From Geobacter sp. SVR (GTDB taxonomy: Bacteria; Desulfobacterota; Desulfuromonadia; Geobacterales; Pseudopelobacteraceae), in NCBI RefSeq assembly GCF_016865365.1, contig NZ_AP024469.1:496001-560000 (forward strand): 64,000 nt of DNA, in the 5' to 3' direction. Made by a program: the position numbers and the translations under genes. Of the stretch, positions 17,514 through 27,800 are shown piece after piece; position 1 is the first letter of the stretch, and every line of letters begins with the position of its first letter. A model generated the notes under the pieces. That model was not told the origin of the DNA. It ran no database searches and saw only the letters and a list, made by a program, of their open reading frames with translations.

Positions 17514-19499
17514 TCATTGCAGGGGCGGTGGGGACGAAAGCGGCAACGTGACGGTGAACAGCGAGCCGCTGCCCGGTGTGCTGGCAACGGATATCGTGCC
17601 GCCGTGATTTTCGACGATCCCGTAGGAGACCGACAGGCCCAGGCCGGTACCGGTCGGCTTGGTGGTGAAAAAGGGGGTGAAGATATCCTTGAGATGCTCG
17701 GCAGGGATGCCCTGGCCGGTATCTGCAACGGTCACGGTGAGATATTCCGTCTCCGTATCGGCCGTTGCATCGATGGTCAGGAGCCCCTGACCGTCCATGG
17801 CCTGCAGGGCATTGACCACCAGATTGGTGAAAACCTGCCGCAGCTGTTCCTCGTCCCCTTCCATGAAGAGCACCCGGTGACGATAATTGCGGGCGATGGT
17901 GCAGCGTCCGAGATCGATCTGGTGTCCCACCTGGTCGAGAATGCCATCCAGCAGCGCCACCACCGAAAAGAGGCGGGACTGCTTGATGCCGCTGCGCGAA
18001 AAGGTCAGCAGGTTCTGGACGATGCGCTCGATGCGTCCGGACTGTCGCAGGATCGTTTCCACCTCTTCGCCCCCGGAGCCCTCTCCGGTGTAGAGTTCCA
18101 GCAACTCCGCATTGCCGCGGATAATCGCCAGGGGGTTGTTGATCTCATGGGCCACGCCCGAGGCCAAAAGTCCGATGCCCGCCAGTCTCTCCGCCTCGGC
18201 CAGTTCCTTTTGCGTGCCCAGCAACTGGCTGTTCCGCTCCTCGAGCTGCGCGGTGCGCTCGATTACCTTCTGCTCCAGGGTGCGGTTGAGCGACAGGTTT
18301 TCTTCCTCGCGCTCCGCCAGCCGGCGTTTCATGACATTGAATTCCCCGGCCAGGGAGGCGATCTCGTCGGAACCTTGCGCCGGAATGTCGGGCAGAGCTT
18401 CGCTGGCCGCAATCCGCCGGACCCCCTCTTCCAGTGCCTTGATGGGCCGGGCAAGGCTGCTGCCGAGCCAGGCGGAAAGCCCGATGCCCACCAGGGTGAC
18501 GAAGAACAGCACCGTGGAGAAGATCAGGTTCATCTGCCAGCGCAGCTCACGGTAGGGGCGTTCGGGCATCCCGGCATAGAGCGCCCCGATGACCGCGCCC
18601 CGGTAATCCCGCAGCGGCTCGTAGGCGGAGAAGTGGCGCTCGTTCAGCACAAAGGCGCTGCCAGTCCAGCGCTCGCCCCGGCTGACGGCGGCATGCACCT
18701 CGGCCGACATCAGGCTGCCCACGGCCGGCTGGCCGCTGTTATCCGGCACGGTGGTGGCGATGCGCACATCGTCCAGGAAAATGGTGGTGTTGCCCGCATC
18801 CTTGGCAACGCTGTCACCCCGCCGGAACACGACCCTGGAGATGCGGTCCACCAGGCGCCTGTCGCTGTTCAGCAGCAGGCCGCCGTAGACCACTCCGGCT
18901 ACCTCGCCGTCCGGCCCCGGCACCGGTGCGGCTGCCACCAGAAACATGCCGCGCTCTTCGATTTGTCTGGTGTAGGGCTGGCTATGGGGGGTGGGCAGAA
19001 TGGAGATGCGCATCTGGCCCGGCAGCAGCGGATTCTCGCGGGCGGCCCGCTCCGGTGCGAGCAGCGCGATACCGCTGACGGCCGCCCCCTTGAGGGCATC
19101 GGCCACCAGCTTGTCGTCCCGGCGGGAATCTCCCGAGCTGCCCGGATTGGCGGCACGGTAGCGTACAAACCCGAAGCGGTCCACCAGGGTCAGAAAGCTG
19201 AGCCGTTCATTCCTGAGCACGACCTGCAGGGCCGGGGCGGCCGGTCCGCTGATCAGTGCAGCCGACAGTTCCGGAGAGCGGCTGGTGAGGCGGATGCTGT
19301 CCCCCAATCGGGCCAGTTCCCCCTGCAGCATTTCGTGGGCCGCGCTCAGGTCGGTCTCTACCCCCTGCTGGGCCTGGCTGAAGAAGCGGGTGGTGATGAT
19401 CGAAGTACCAATCAGCCAGCACAGGACAATGGCGGCCATCAGCGGCACCAGAGTAGCCAGGGTCAGCTTGAGGCGTATGGAGTAGCGCAGCCCCTTCAT
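17514..19499 (-). CDS. Membrane sensor histidine kinase 1 (Cache-HAMP-HisKA-HATPase)
   Basis: 661 residues. TM1 at about 13-35, a large periplasmic Cache-type sensor to about 335 ending in the conserved segment TTIFLDDVRIATTV...FSAYEPL...GALYAGMPERP, TM2 near 345-368, HAMP, coiled coil, HisKA box GVAHEINNPLAIIRG (His near 450), and a HATPase with VADTGQGIP and TGTGLGLSVSYGIV. ATG 19499 overlaps the TGA of the activator gene upstream, so the pair is translationally coupled. It is one of three paralogous kinases here sharing this sensor with the chemoreceptor at 47414. The ligand is unknown; formate, H2-linked metabolites or an acceptor are possible given the regulon. Confidence 0.86.
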   Translation of the reverse strand: MKGLRYSIRLKLTLATLVPLMAAIVLCWLIGTSIITTRFFSQAQQGVETDLSAAHEMLQGELARLGDSIRLTSRSPELSAALISGPAAPALQVVLRNERLSFLTLVDRFGFVRYRAANPGSSGDSRRDDKLVADALKGAAVSGIALLAPERAARENPLLPGQMRISILPTPHSQPYTRQIEERGMFLVAAAPVPGPDGEVAGVVYGGLLLNSDRRLVDRISRVVFRRGDSVAKDAGNTTIFLDDVRIATTVPDNSGQPAVGSLMSAEVHAAVSRGERWTGSAFVLNERHFSAYEPLRDYRGAVIGALYAGMPERPYRELRWQMNLIFSTVLFFVTLVGIGLSAWLGSSLARPIKALEEGVRRIAASEALPDIPAQGSDEIASLAGEFNVMKRRLAEREEENLSLNRTLEQKVIERTAQLEERNSQLLGTQKELAEAERLAGIGLLASGVAHEINNPLAIIRGNAELLELYTGEGSGGEEVETILRQSGRIERIVQNLLTFSRSGIKQSRLFSVVALLDGILDQVGHQIDLGRCTIARNYRHRVLFMEGDEEQLRQVFTNLVVNALQAMDGQGLLTIDATADTETEYLTVTVADTGQGIPAEHLKDIFTPFFTTKPTGTGLGLSVSYGIVENHGGTISVASTPGSGSLFTVTLPLSSPPPLQ

Positions 19500-20866
19500 G
19501 CGCCGCGCTCGTCTCCCATCCCGTATTCAACGATCTTGCGGTCCAGGGTCTTGCGCGAAATTCCCAGGATCTCCGCACTGCGGCTTTTGTGGAAACCGGT
19601 CTGGCGGAGCACCGTCTCGATATGCCGGCGCTCCACCTCCTCCAGGGCCACCAGCGCATCGGGTGCCGGAGGCGGGGCGTGCTCCCGACGCTCCCTTTCC
19701 AGGGGGAGCAGCGAAGCGGAGATGGTGCCGTTCCTGGCCAGTATGACTGCCCGCTCCATGACGTTTTCCAGCTCGCGGACATTACCGGGCCAGTCGTAGC
19801 GCAGTAGTGCGCCCAGGGCGTCATCGTCGATGCCGCGCACATCCTTTTTCATCCTGCGGGTGGCGATATCCAGAAAATGCCGTGCCAGCGGTTCGATGTC
19901 CTCGCGCCGTTCCCGCAGCGGGGGCAGGTTGATGGAAATGACGTTCAGACGGTAGTAGAGATCCTCCCGGAAGCGCCCGGCCTGGACCTCGGTCATCAGG
20001 TCCTTGTTGGTGGCAGCCACGAAGCGGACATCCGCCTTGCGGGGACGGGTGGAGCCTACGGCAATGAAATCCTTTTCCTGGATCACCCGCAGCAGTTTGG
20101 CCTGCACCGCCGGGCTGACGTCACCGATCTCGTCCAGAAAGAGCGTGCCTCCGTCGGCCTCCTCCACCAGCCCCTTCTGGTTGATGACCGCACCGGTGAA
20201 GGCGCCCCGCACATGTCCGAACAGCTGACTTTCCAGCAGGGTGTCCGACAGGGCGGCGCAGTTGAGCGATACGAACGGCTTGCCCCGGCGCGGGCTGTTG
20301 CGGTGCAGGGCATTGGCGATCAGCTCCTTGCCGGTGCCCGATTCCCCCATGATCAGGGTGTTGACGTCGCTCTCCGCCACCTGCAGGGTCAGGTCGTAGA
20401 CCTCCCGGAAAGCGGTGCTTTGGAAAACGATCGAATCAGACCGCCCGGTGCCGCGCTGCAGTTCCTCGCGCAACTGACGATTCTCGCATGCGAGCCGGCG
20501 GTGGTCCAGCAGACGTTTCAGTACACCCAGCAGTTTCTCGCGGGGAAAGGGCTTCATGATGTAGTCGTAGGCCCCCAGCTTGATGGCCTGAACCGCGTCG
20601 TCGATGGTGCCGTGGGCGGTCATGATCACTACCGGCAGGTCGTGAAAGCGCTTGTGTACCTGTTCGAGCACCTGCAGGCCGTCCATGTCGGGCATGCGCA
20701 CATCCAGCAGGATTGTGTCACATTCCCGCCGGTCCGCCGCACCGAGCCGGGCCAGCAGATCGGTCCCTCGGCTGAAGGTTTCCACCCGGTAGCCGGCCAC
20801 GCTCAGCAGCTTGTCCAGGTAGCGCAGGATATCGGTTTCATCGTCACAGACATAGATCGTGGGCAC
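19496..20866 (-). CDS. NtrC-family sigma-54 response regulator 1
   Basis: 456 residues from a GTG at 20866 (AGGAG 7 bases upstream; no receiver sequence is lost). Receiver domain with Asp in ILLDVRMPDMDG, then an AAA+ sigma-54 activation domain with Walker A GESGTGKE, the sigma-54 contact loop GAFTGAVINQ and Walker B GGTLFLDEIGD, then a Fis-type HTH with recognition helix SRKTLDRKIVEYGM. It acts in the cytoplasm as an enhancer-binding activator once phosphorylated by the coupled kinase 1. A pair of candidate operator boxes lies 57-92 bases upstream of its start (20923-20958), suggesting autoregulation. Confidence 0.9.
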   Translation of the reverse strand: MPTIYVCDDETDILRYLDKLLSVAGYRVETFSRGTDLLARLGAADRRECDTILLDVRMPDMDGLQVLEQVHKRFHDLPVVIMTAHGTIDDAVQAIKLGAYDYIMKPFPREKLLGVLKRLLDHRRLACENRQLREELQRGTGRSDSIVFQSTAFREVYDLTLQVAESDVNTLIMGESGTGKELIANALHRNSPRRGKPFVSLNCAALSDTLLESQLFGHVRGAFTGAVINQKGLVEEADGGTLFLDEIGDVSPAVQAKLLRVIQEKDFIAVGSTRPRKADVRFVAATNKDLMTEVQAGRFREDLYYRLNVISINLPPLRERREDIEPLARHFLDIATRRMKKDVRGIDDDALGALLRYDWPGNVRELENVMERAVILARNGTISASLLPLERERREHAPPPAPDALVALEEVERRHIETVLRQTGFHKSRSAEILGISRKTLDRKIVEYGMGDERGA

Positions 20867-20922
20867 GGATTGTCTCCTCTCGACCGGAGCCTGATCGGAA
20901 TAAAGGGTCCGGTGGTGTATAC

Positions 20923-20958
20923 GGGACAAAACGATACAGTGTCGGACAAAAAGTATCA
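20923..20958 (+). promoter_or_regulatory. Paired activator boxes before regulator 1
   Basis: Two 16-base boxes, GGGACAAAACGATACA (20923) and CGGACAAAAAGTATCA (20943), exactly 20 bp apart, i.e. on one face of the helix. The same pattern recurs before the FDH1, hydrogenase and chemoreceptor sigma-54 promoters. No sigma-54 site is seen here, so these may be autoregulatory sites. Confidence 0.62.
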
Positions 20959-21023
20959 AGCACTGTTTGTCATGTGGTCGGCTTCTTCCAAAAAAAATGG
21001 GCCGATACAGTCTTACCGGATAT

Positions 21024-23030
21024 TCAGGCCTGCGCTGCCGTCTGTCTCACGGGCAGGGTAACCGTGAAGCGGGAACCATGGCCCGGCTCGCTCTGCACGC
21101 CGATTTCTCCGCCGTGATTCCTGACGATGCCGTACGAGACGGAGAGGCCCAGGCCGGTGCCGGTCTGCTTGGTGGTGAAGAAGGGGGTGAAGATGTCCCT
21201 GATCCGTTCCTGCGGTATGCCCGTTCCCGTATCCTCGATTTCGAGCCGGCAGAACCCCGGCTGGCGGTCCGGCCCGGTCCGGACGGTCAGGGTGCCACCC
21301 TGTTCCATGGACTGCAGGCCGTTCACGATCAGGTTGGTGAACACCTGCCGCAACTGGTTCTCATCGCCGTCGATCTCCGTGGTGCCATGGGGAGGAAATT
21401 CTCGCCGGAGTTCGATCCCTTCCAGCGGCACCTGGTGCCGCACCTGCCGCAGGATGTCGTCCAGAACCGGCTCGATCTCCACCCGTTTCACGCTCTTGCA
21501 CTTCCGGCGGGCAAAGGAGAGCAGGTTGCCGACGATCTCCTTGACCCGCACCACCTGCCGGGCGATGATCTCCGCCTCTTCGCGGTTAGGGTGCCCCGGT
21601 GGCAGCTCCATCAGCAATACCTCCGAATTGCCCCGGATGATCGCCATGGGGTTGTTGATCTCGTGGGCCACGCCGGCTGCCAGCTCCCCCACGGCGGCAA
21701 GTTTCTCGGCCCTGACCAGCTCTTCCCTGGCCTTTGTCAGGAGCCGGTTCTTCTCCTCCAGTTCCGCGGTCCGTTCCCTGACCTTTCGCTCCAGTTCATT
21801 GCTGAACTCCCTGATCTCCGCCTCCCGCCGGATGAGGGTGGCGGTCATGGCATTGAACTCTGCGGCCAGGTCGCCGATCTCGTCGTTGCTGGTGACGCCG
21901 CCGATATGCAGGTCCCGTTCGCCGGCGGAAAAGCGTTTGACCAAATGCTGCAATTCGCGGATCGGCCGTGCCAGGCGTGAGCCGATGTACCCGGACAGGG
22001 CCAGGCCGAACAGGGAGCCCCCCAGGAGCACGGCGCCGAACAGCAGACCCACGTTCATCTTCAGGGCGGTGTTGGGCCGTTCCCGCATTCCCACGTAGAG
22101 GGAGCCGATCACCTCCCCCCGGAGGTCGAGGATCGGCTCGTAGGCCGAGAAGTACCAGTCATTGACCACAAAGGCCCGGTGTACCCATTTCTGCCGGTTA
22201 AGGATCACCCGGTCGTACACCTCGGCCGAGAGTCGGGTGCCGATGGCCCGGTTTCCGTCCTTGGTCTGGACATTGGTGCTGATGCGGGTGTCGTCCAGGA
22301 AGATGGTGGCGGTACCCACATCCTGCCCCTCGAAGCGGACCCCCTCGTACACGATCCGCTTGATCTTGTCCACCAAGCTGTTGTTCCGGTTGAGGAGAAT
22401 GCCGCCATACAGGGCGCCCGCAATGCGGCCCGTGCTGTCCCTGACCGGTGCCGCGGCCACCAGCAGCATGCCAGAACGCTCGGTCGTTTTTACTCCCGGC
22501 CTGGCCCGCTCGGTGGGAATCACATCAATGGCGGCCATGTCCGCCAGACCGATCCCTTCGAGGGTCAGCCGCTCCGGTGGGAAGAGCGCTGTGCCGGCCG
22601 TTACTTCCCCTTTCAGGGCCCGCTCCGGCAGGGGATCGTTCCTGATCAGGTCGCCGTGGTCATCCGGGTTTCCGGCCCGGAACAGCACGCGCCCGCTCCG
22701 GTCCACTGCGGTCAGGATATCAAGCCGCTCGTTATGGCGCAGTGAGGAGAGCAGATCCGCAATCCTCTCCCGGTCTCCGGCGACCATCCCTTTGGCGATA
22801 AAGGGCATGCCGGCGGAAAAGCGCACCACGTTGCGGAGGTGGGCAATCTCGTTGTTGTACACTTCGCGGGCTGAATTGAGGTCGGTGCGCACCTTTTCCT
22901 GGGCTTGGGCGTCGATGCGCGAGTTGATGAGGGAGATGCCGGCCAGGGAACAGAAGAGGATGGCTACGAACAGCGGCAGCAGGGCGCCGATGGTCAGCTT
23001 CAGCCTGATGGAGACGCGGGGCCTTCCCAT
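21024..23030 (-). CDS. Membrane sensor histidine kinase 2 (Cache-HAMP-HisKA-HATPase)
   Basis: 668 residues with the same architecture as kinases 1 and 3: TM1 (LTIGALLPLFVAILFCSLAG, about 12-31), periplasmic Cache sensor whose last third reads GTATIFLDDTRISTNV...FSAYEPI...GSLYVGMRERP, TM2 near residue 330 with GAVLLGGSLFGLALSGYIG, HAMP, HisKA with GVAHEINNPMAIIRGN and a complete HATPase with TGTGLGLSVSYGIV. It lies 3 bases downstream of its activator gene 2. The proximity to formate dehydrogenase 1, transcribed divergently from the pair, makes formate-related sensing plausible, but the ligand cannot be read from sequence. Confidence 0.86.
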   Translation of the reverse strand: MGRPRVSIRLKLTIGALLPLFVAILFCSLAGISLINSRIDAQAQEKVRTDLNSAREVYNNEIAHLRNVVRFSAGMPFIAKGMVAGDRERIADLLSSLRHNERLDILTAVDRSGRVLFRAGNPDDHGDLIRNDPLPERALKGEVTAGTALFPPERLTLEGIGLADMAAIDVIPTERARPGVKTTERSGMLLVAAAPVRDSTGRIAGALYGGILLNRNNSLVDKIKRIVYEGVRFEGQDVGTATIFLDDTRISTNVQTKDGNRAIGTRLSAEVYDRVILNRQKWVHRAFVVNDWYFSAYEPILDLRGEVIGSLYVGMRERPNTALKMNVGLLFGAVLLGGSLFGLALSGYIGSRLARPIRELQHLVKRFSAGERDLHIGGVTSNDEIGDLAAEFNAMTATLIRREAEIREFSNELERKVRERTAELEEKNRLLTKAREELVRAEKLAAVGELAAGVAHEINNPMAIIRGNSEVLLMELPPGHPNREEAEIIARQVVRVKEIVGNLLSFARRKCKSVKRVEIEPVLDDILRQVRHQVPLEGIELRREFPPHGTTEIDGDENQLRQVFTNLIVNGLQSMEQGGTLTVRTGPDRQPGFCRLEIEDTGTGIPQERIRDIFTPFFTTKQTGTGLGLSVSYGIVRNHGGEIGVQSEPGHGSRFTVTLPVRQTAAQA

Positions 23031-23033
23031 GGC

Positions 23034-24419
23034 CTACCTCTCCGCCCCCCTTTCCCGGGGAATGCTCAGGTCATATTCGGCAATCTTTCGGTCAAGGGTC
23101 TTGCGGGTGATCCCCAGGGCCCGGGCGGTACGGCTCTTTTGCCAGGCGTTTTTCTTCAGCACCCGGAGGATGTGGCCTCGTTCCATGGTTTCCAGGGAGT
23201 CGTTGCCGCTTCCGCCGGCAGGCGGCAGGGGAATGCCGTCACTGCGGCGCAACGGCAGGAGGTCGGCCGTAATCCGGTTTCCCCGGGCCAGAATGACGGC
23301 CCGTTCCATGACGTTCTCCAGCTCTCTGATGTTACCGGGCCAGTGGTATTCCGTGAGCCAGTGCATGGCGTCGTCGGCGATGGTGTCCACCTGTTTCTGC
23401 ATCTTCGCGGAAAAGCGGGCCAGGAAGTGTCGGGCCAGGGGGGGCACATCCTCCTTTCGCTCGCGCAGCGGCGGCGGATTGATGGCGATCACGTTCAGGC
23501 GGTAGTACAGGTCCTCCCGGAAACGGCCTTCCCGTACCTCCCGCTCCAGGTCCCTGTTGGTGGCGGCCACGAAGCGGATGTCGGCCCTTCGGGGAGCAGT
23601 CGCGCCGATCGGAATGAATTCCCGCTCCTGGATGACCCGCAGCAGCTTGGCCTGCAGGGCCAGGGTCATGTCCCCGATCTCGTCCAGGAACAGGGTGCCG
23701 CCGTCGGCAGCTTCCAGGAGGCCCTGCTGTGTCGTGGTGGCTCCGGTGAAGGCGCCGCGCAGGTGGCCGAAGAGCTGGCTCTCCAGCAGGGTATCGGTCA
23801 GGGCCGCGCAGTTGATGGTGAGGTAGCGTCGCTCCCGCCGGGTGCTGTTGAAGTGGATGGCCCGGGCGATCAGCTCCTTGCCGGTGCCCGATTCTCCCTG
23901 GATCAGGATATTGGCGTCACTTGCCGCCACCTGGATGGTCATATCGTAGACCTCCCGGTACCTGGCACTGGTAAAGACGATCTCGTCGGAGGCCGGGTTC
24001 AGGTTCAGCTCTTCCCTGGGCCGCCGGTTTTCCGTCAGCAGCGATTCCCGTTCCAGCGCCTTTTCAAACACCTCCAGGAGCCTTTCCTTGGGGAACGGTT
24101 TGGCGATGTAGTCGTTGGCCCCCTGTTTGATGGCCTCCACGGCGGCATCTATGGAGCCGAAGGCGGTCATGATCACCACCGGCAGTCCGGACCGGAGTTC
24201 CCGCACCTTCCGCATCACCTCAATGCCGCTCATGCCGGCCATCTGCACGTCAAGCAGCAGGAGGTCGGGCCTGAAGGCGGGGTCTGCCTCCAGCCGGTCC
24301 AGCAGGGTCTGCCCCCCGCCGTAAGTCTCCACGGTAAAACCGTGGGCCTGCAGAATCTTCCGCAGGTAGCGCAGTATTTCCTTTTCATCGTCGCAGATGG
24401 CGATCTTTGCCTCCGGCAC
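23034..24419 (-). CDS. NtrC-family sigma-54 response regulator 2
   Basis: 461 residues starting at GTG 24419 (CGGAGGAG 4-5 bases upstream). Receiver with Asp in LLLLDVQMAGMSG, AAA+ domain with GESGTGKE, the sigma-54 loop GAFTGATTTQ, Walker B GGTLFLDEIGD, and a C-terminal Fis-type HTH (SRTARALGITRKTLDRKIAEYDL). It probably activates the divergent formate dehydrogenase 1 operon: the intergenic region 24420-24829 contains two upstream boxes and a perfect sigma-54 promoter. Its recognition helix is nearly the same as those of regulators 1 and 3, so cross-binding is possible. Confidence 0.9.
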   Translation of the reverse strand: MPEAKIAICDDEKEILRYLRKILQAHGFTVETYGGGQTLLDRLEADPAFRPDLLLLDVQMAGMSGIEVMRKVRELRSGLPVVIMTAFGSIDAAVEAIKQGANDYIAKPFPKERLLEVFEKALERESLLTENRRPREELNLNPASDEIVFTSARYREVYDMTIQVAASDANILIQGESGTGKELIARAIHFNSTRRERRYLTINCAALTDTLLESQLFGHLRGAFTGATTTQQGLLEAADGGTLFLDEIGDMTLALQAKLLRVIQEREFIPIGATAPRRADIRFVAATNRDLEREVREGRFREDLYYRLNVIAINPPPLRERKEDVPPLARHFLARFSAKMQKQVDTIADDAMHWLTEYHWPGNIRELENVMERAVILARGNRITADLLPLRRSDGIPLPPAGGSGNDSLETMERGHILRVLKKNAWQKSRTARALGITRKTLDRKIAEYDLSIPRERGAER

Positions 24420-24438
24420 GCTCTCCTCCGTATTGAAA

Positions 24439-24474
24439 TGTGTAAAAAGTATCCATCACAGGAAAAAAGAATAC
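24439..24474 (+). promoter_or_regulatory. Paired activator boxes upstream of formate dehydrogenase 1
   Basis: TGTGTAAAAAGTATCC (24439) and CAGGAAAAAAGAATAC (24459), 20 bp apart, match the right-hand part of the boxes found before regulator 1. The second ends 109 bp before the sigma-54 promoter, a normal enhancer distance. These are the weakest members of the set. Confidence 0.5.
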
Positions 24475-24582
24475 AAAAACGGCCAGGTTACCAGGGGTTG
24501 CCTCACGTAATCCACTGCGGATGCTTCGCAATTTTAGCTGGTTATACATAGCAAAATTTTGTTTTATTACGTGGATAAATAA

Positions 24583-24598
24583 TGGCACGTGCGTTGCT
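24583..24598 (+). promoter_or_regulatory. Sigma-54 promoter of the formate dehydrogenase 1 operon
   Basis: TGGCACGTGCGTTGCT has GG and GC exactly 10 bases apart and matches the -24/-12 consensus fully. Transcription should begin near 24610, leaving a leader of about 220 bases. That leader and the bases around the promoter are strikingly A+T-rich compared with the genome. Confidence 0.9.
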
Positions 24599-24829
24599 GT
24601 AAATGTAGGTTTAATGCGCATCATGCCATCGTTATGATCAAGATTATGTATATAACATACTAATTTAAAAATTTATTTTATTTGAGAAGCATCTGGGTTG
24701 GGTTTACGTAATTACGATACAATGGTTTATTTATAAAATTCCAGTTTTTTGTACATCCATGATCGTTTCCCGACTTCTTGGGGGAGTACATGGGGATGCG
24801 TCACCATCAAATAATCGGGAGGAATATCT

Positions 24830-27800
24830 ATGGGAGTGTCACGCAGGGACTTTCTGAAACTCTCGGGAACGGGGCTGGCGGCAACCACCCTTGGCCTGAA
24901 CCTGTCGCCGCTGGAGGCAAGGGCGGAAGAACTCAGCATCCGCTACGCCAGGGAAACCACCACCATCTGTCCTTATTGCGCGGTCGGGTGCGGCATGATC
25001 GTCCATACCCTGGGGGGCAATGTTATCAACATCGAGGGAGACCCGGACCACCCCATCAATGAAGGTTCCCTCTGCCCCAAGGGCTCGTCCATCTACCAGT
25101 TGCGCGACAACAAGGCCCGCATCACCAAACCGCTCTACCGCGCCCCCGGTGCCACGGAGTGGAAGGAGGTTTCCTGGGACTGGGCCCTGGACGAGATCGC
25201 CAAAAAGGTCAAGAAGACCCGCGATACCTCCTTCGTAGCCACCTCCAGGATCAAGGTCAAGGAGAAGGTGGGCAACGCCGAGGTGGAGAATGAGATCGAA
25301 GCGGTGGTGAACCGCACCATGGGCATGGCCTCGGTGGGGAGCGCCGCCCTGGACAATGAAGAGTGTTACCTGTATCAAAAATTCCTCAGGGGGTTAGGCT
25401 TGGTGTATATCGAACACCAAGCACGCATTTGACACAGCGCTACGGTAGCGGCTCTGGCAGAGTCGTTCGGACGCGGTGCAATGACGAACCACTGGATCGA
25501 TCTGAAAAACTCCGATGTAATTCTCATCATGGGAGCCAACCCGGCCGAAAACCACCCGGTTTCCTTCCGCTGGATCATGAAGGCCAAAGACGCCGGTGCC
25601 AAGGTGATCTGCGTCGATCCCCGCTTTACCCGCAGCGCGGCGAGAGCCGATGTGTATGCTCCGCTCCGATCGGGTACCGACATCGCCTTCCTGGGCGGCA
25701 TGATCAACTACATTATCCAGAACAAGCTCTATTTCGGCGAATACGTCCGCAATTACACCAACGCCTCCTATCTGGTGAACGCCGACTTCAGGATGCCGGG
25801 GGATCTGGACGGCCTGTTCTCCGGCTATGCCCCCAAGAAGCGCAGCTACGACGTTAAGACATGGGGGTTCCAGAAGAACGAGGATGAAAGCGTCAAGAGA
25901 GACGCTACCCTGGAAGACCCGAACTGCGTCTTCCAGTTGATGAAGAAGCATTACTCCCGCTACACGCCGGAGTTGGTCTCGAAGATCACCGGCACACCCA
26001 GGGAGAAGCTTCTGGAAGTCTACAAGCTGTACGCTGCCTCCGGCGCACCGGATAAGGCCGGCACCTCCCTGTACGCCATGGGATGGACCCAGCATACCGT
26101 AGGGACCCAGAACATCCGCACCATGACCATCATCCAGCTCCTTCTGGGCAATATCGGCATTGCCGGCGGCGGGGTCAATGCCCTGCGGGGCGAGTCCAAC
26201 GTACAGGGATCCACCGACCACGGTCTGCTGTTCAACAGCCTGCCGGGCTACATGCCGGTGCCTTCGGCCGATCAGAAGGATACAGCCACCTACATCGAGA
26301 AAAACACTCCCAAGACCAATGATCCACAGAGCGCCAACTGGTGGGGCAACCGCAACAAGTATCTGATCAGCTACCTGAAGGCCATCTACGGTGCCAAGGC
26401 GACCAAGGAAAACGATTTCGGCTATGCCTGGCTCCCCAAGCTGGATCCCGGCATGAATGGCTCATGGATGATGATCTTCGACAACATGATCAAGGGCAAG
26501 TTCAAGGGATTCTTCGCCTGGGGCCAGAACCCGGCCTGTTCCGGCACCAACTCCACCAAGGTACGCAACGCCCTGACCAAGCTGGACTGGATGGTGGCGG
26601 TCAACCTGTTCGACAACGAAACCGCTTCATTCTGGAAAGGGCCGGGCATGGACCCGGCCAAGCTCAAAACCGAGGTGTTTCTGCTGCCGGCGGCAGCCTC
26701 CTTCGAGAAAGAGGGGAGTGTCACCAACTCGGGCCGCTGGGCCCAGTGGCGCTACACCGCAGTCAAACCGCTGGGGCAGAGCAAGCCGGACGCCGAGATC
26801 ATCCACGAGTTGTTCCAGAAGCTGAAGGAACTCTACACCAGGGAAGGGGGCGTTCTGCCGGAGCAGCTCACCCACCTGACTTGGAACTACGGCTTCAAGC
26901 GGGCCGACGGCACCATCAAGTCGGTGGACACCCATCTGGTGGCCAAGGAAATCAACGGCTATTTCCTGGAGGATGTGGAGGACAAGCCCAAGCTCAAGCC
27001 GGGCGAGGCGCCGCCACCCGCCCCGCCCCCCTGGACCCCCAAGAAGCTTCTGGGCAAAAAAGGGGAGCTGACCGGGGGCTTTGCCCAGTTGCAGGCGGAC
27101 GGCAGCACCTCCTGCGGCTGCTGGATCTACAGCCAGAGCTACAACGAGAAGGGGAACCTGATGGCCCGCCGGGTGAAGAAGGACCCCACCGGACTGGGGC
27201 TGTTCCCGGAGTGGTCCTGGGCCTGGCCGGTCAATCGCCGCATCATTTACAACCGCGCCTCCTGCGACCCGAACGGCAAGCCGTACAACCTGAAAAAAGC
27301 GGTAGTCTACTGGAATCCCGCAGTCGTGCTGCCGGACGGCAAGCTGGGCGCCTGGGTGGGGGACGTGCCCGACGGCCCCTGGCCCCCCATGTCCAACGAA
27401 AAAGAGGGAAAGAAGCCCTTCATCATGCGGGCCGACGGCCTGGCGGCCATCTTCGGGCCGGGCATGAAAGACGGCCCCTTCCCCGAGCATTACGAGCCGG
27501 TGGAGTCGCCCCTGGCGCAGAATTTCATGTCCAAACAGATGTCCAATCCAGCTGCCAAAAATTTCAGCGGCACCGACATCAAAGAAGACGCCTTTGCCGC
27601 CAATGACGGCACATTCCCCTACGTGGCCACCACCTACCGGGTGACCGAGCACTGGCAGACCGGGGTCATGACCCGCAATACCCCCTGGCTGCTGGAGTTG
27701 CAGCCGCGCCTGTTCTGCGAGATCAGTCCGGAACTGGCCAAGGAGAGATCCATCGGCAATGGGGACCTTGTGGAGGTATCATCGGCTCGCGGCAAGGTTG

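Noticed and set aside
25430-25432. UGA in formate dehydrogenase 1 (and the same at 41975) as a nonsense mutation making a pseudogene
   Set aside because: Both occur at the exact Sec position of the family with intact sequence on both sides and a hairpin following.
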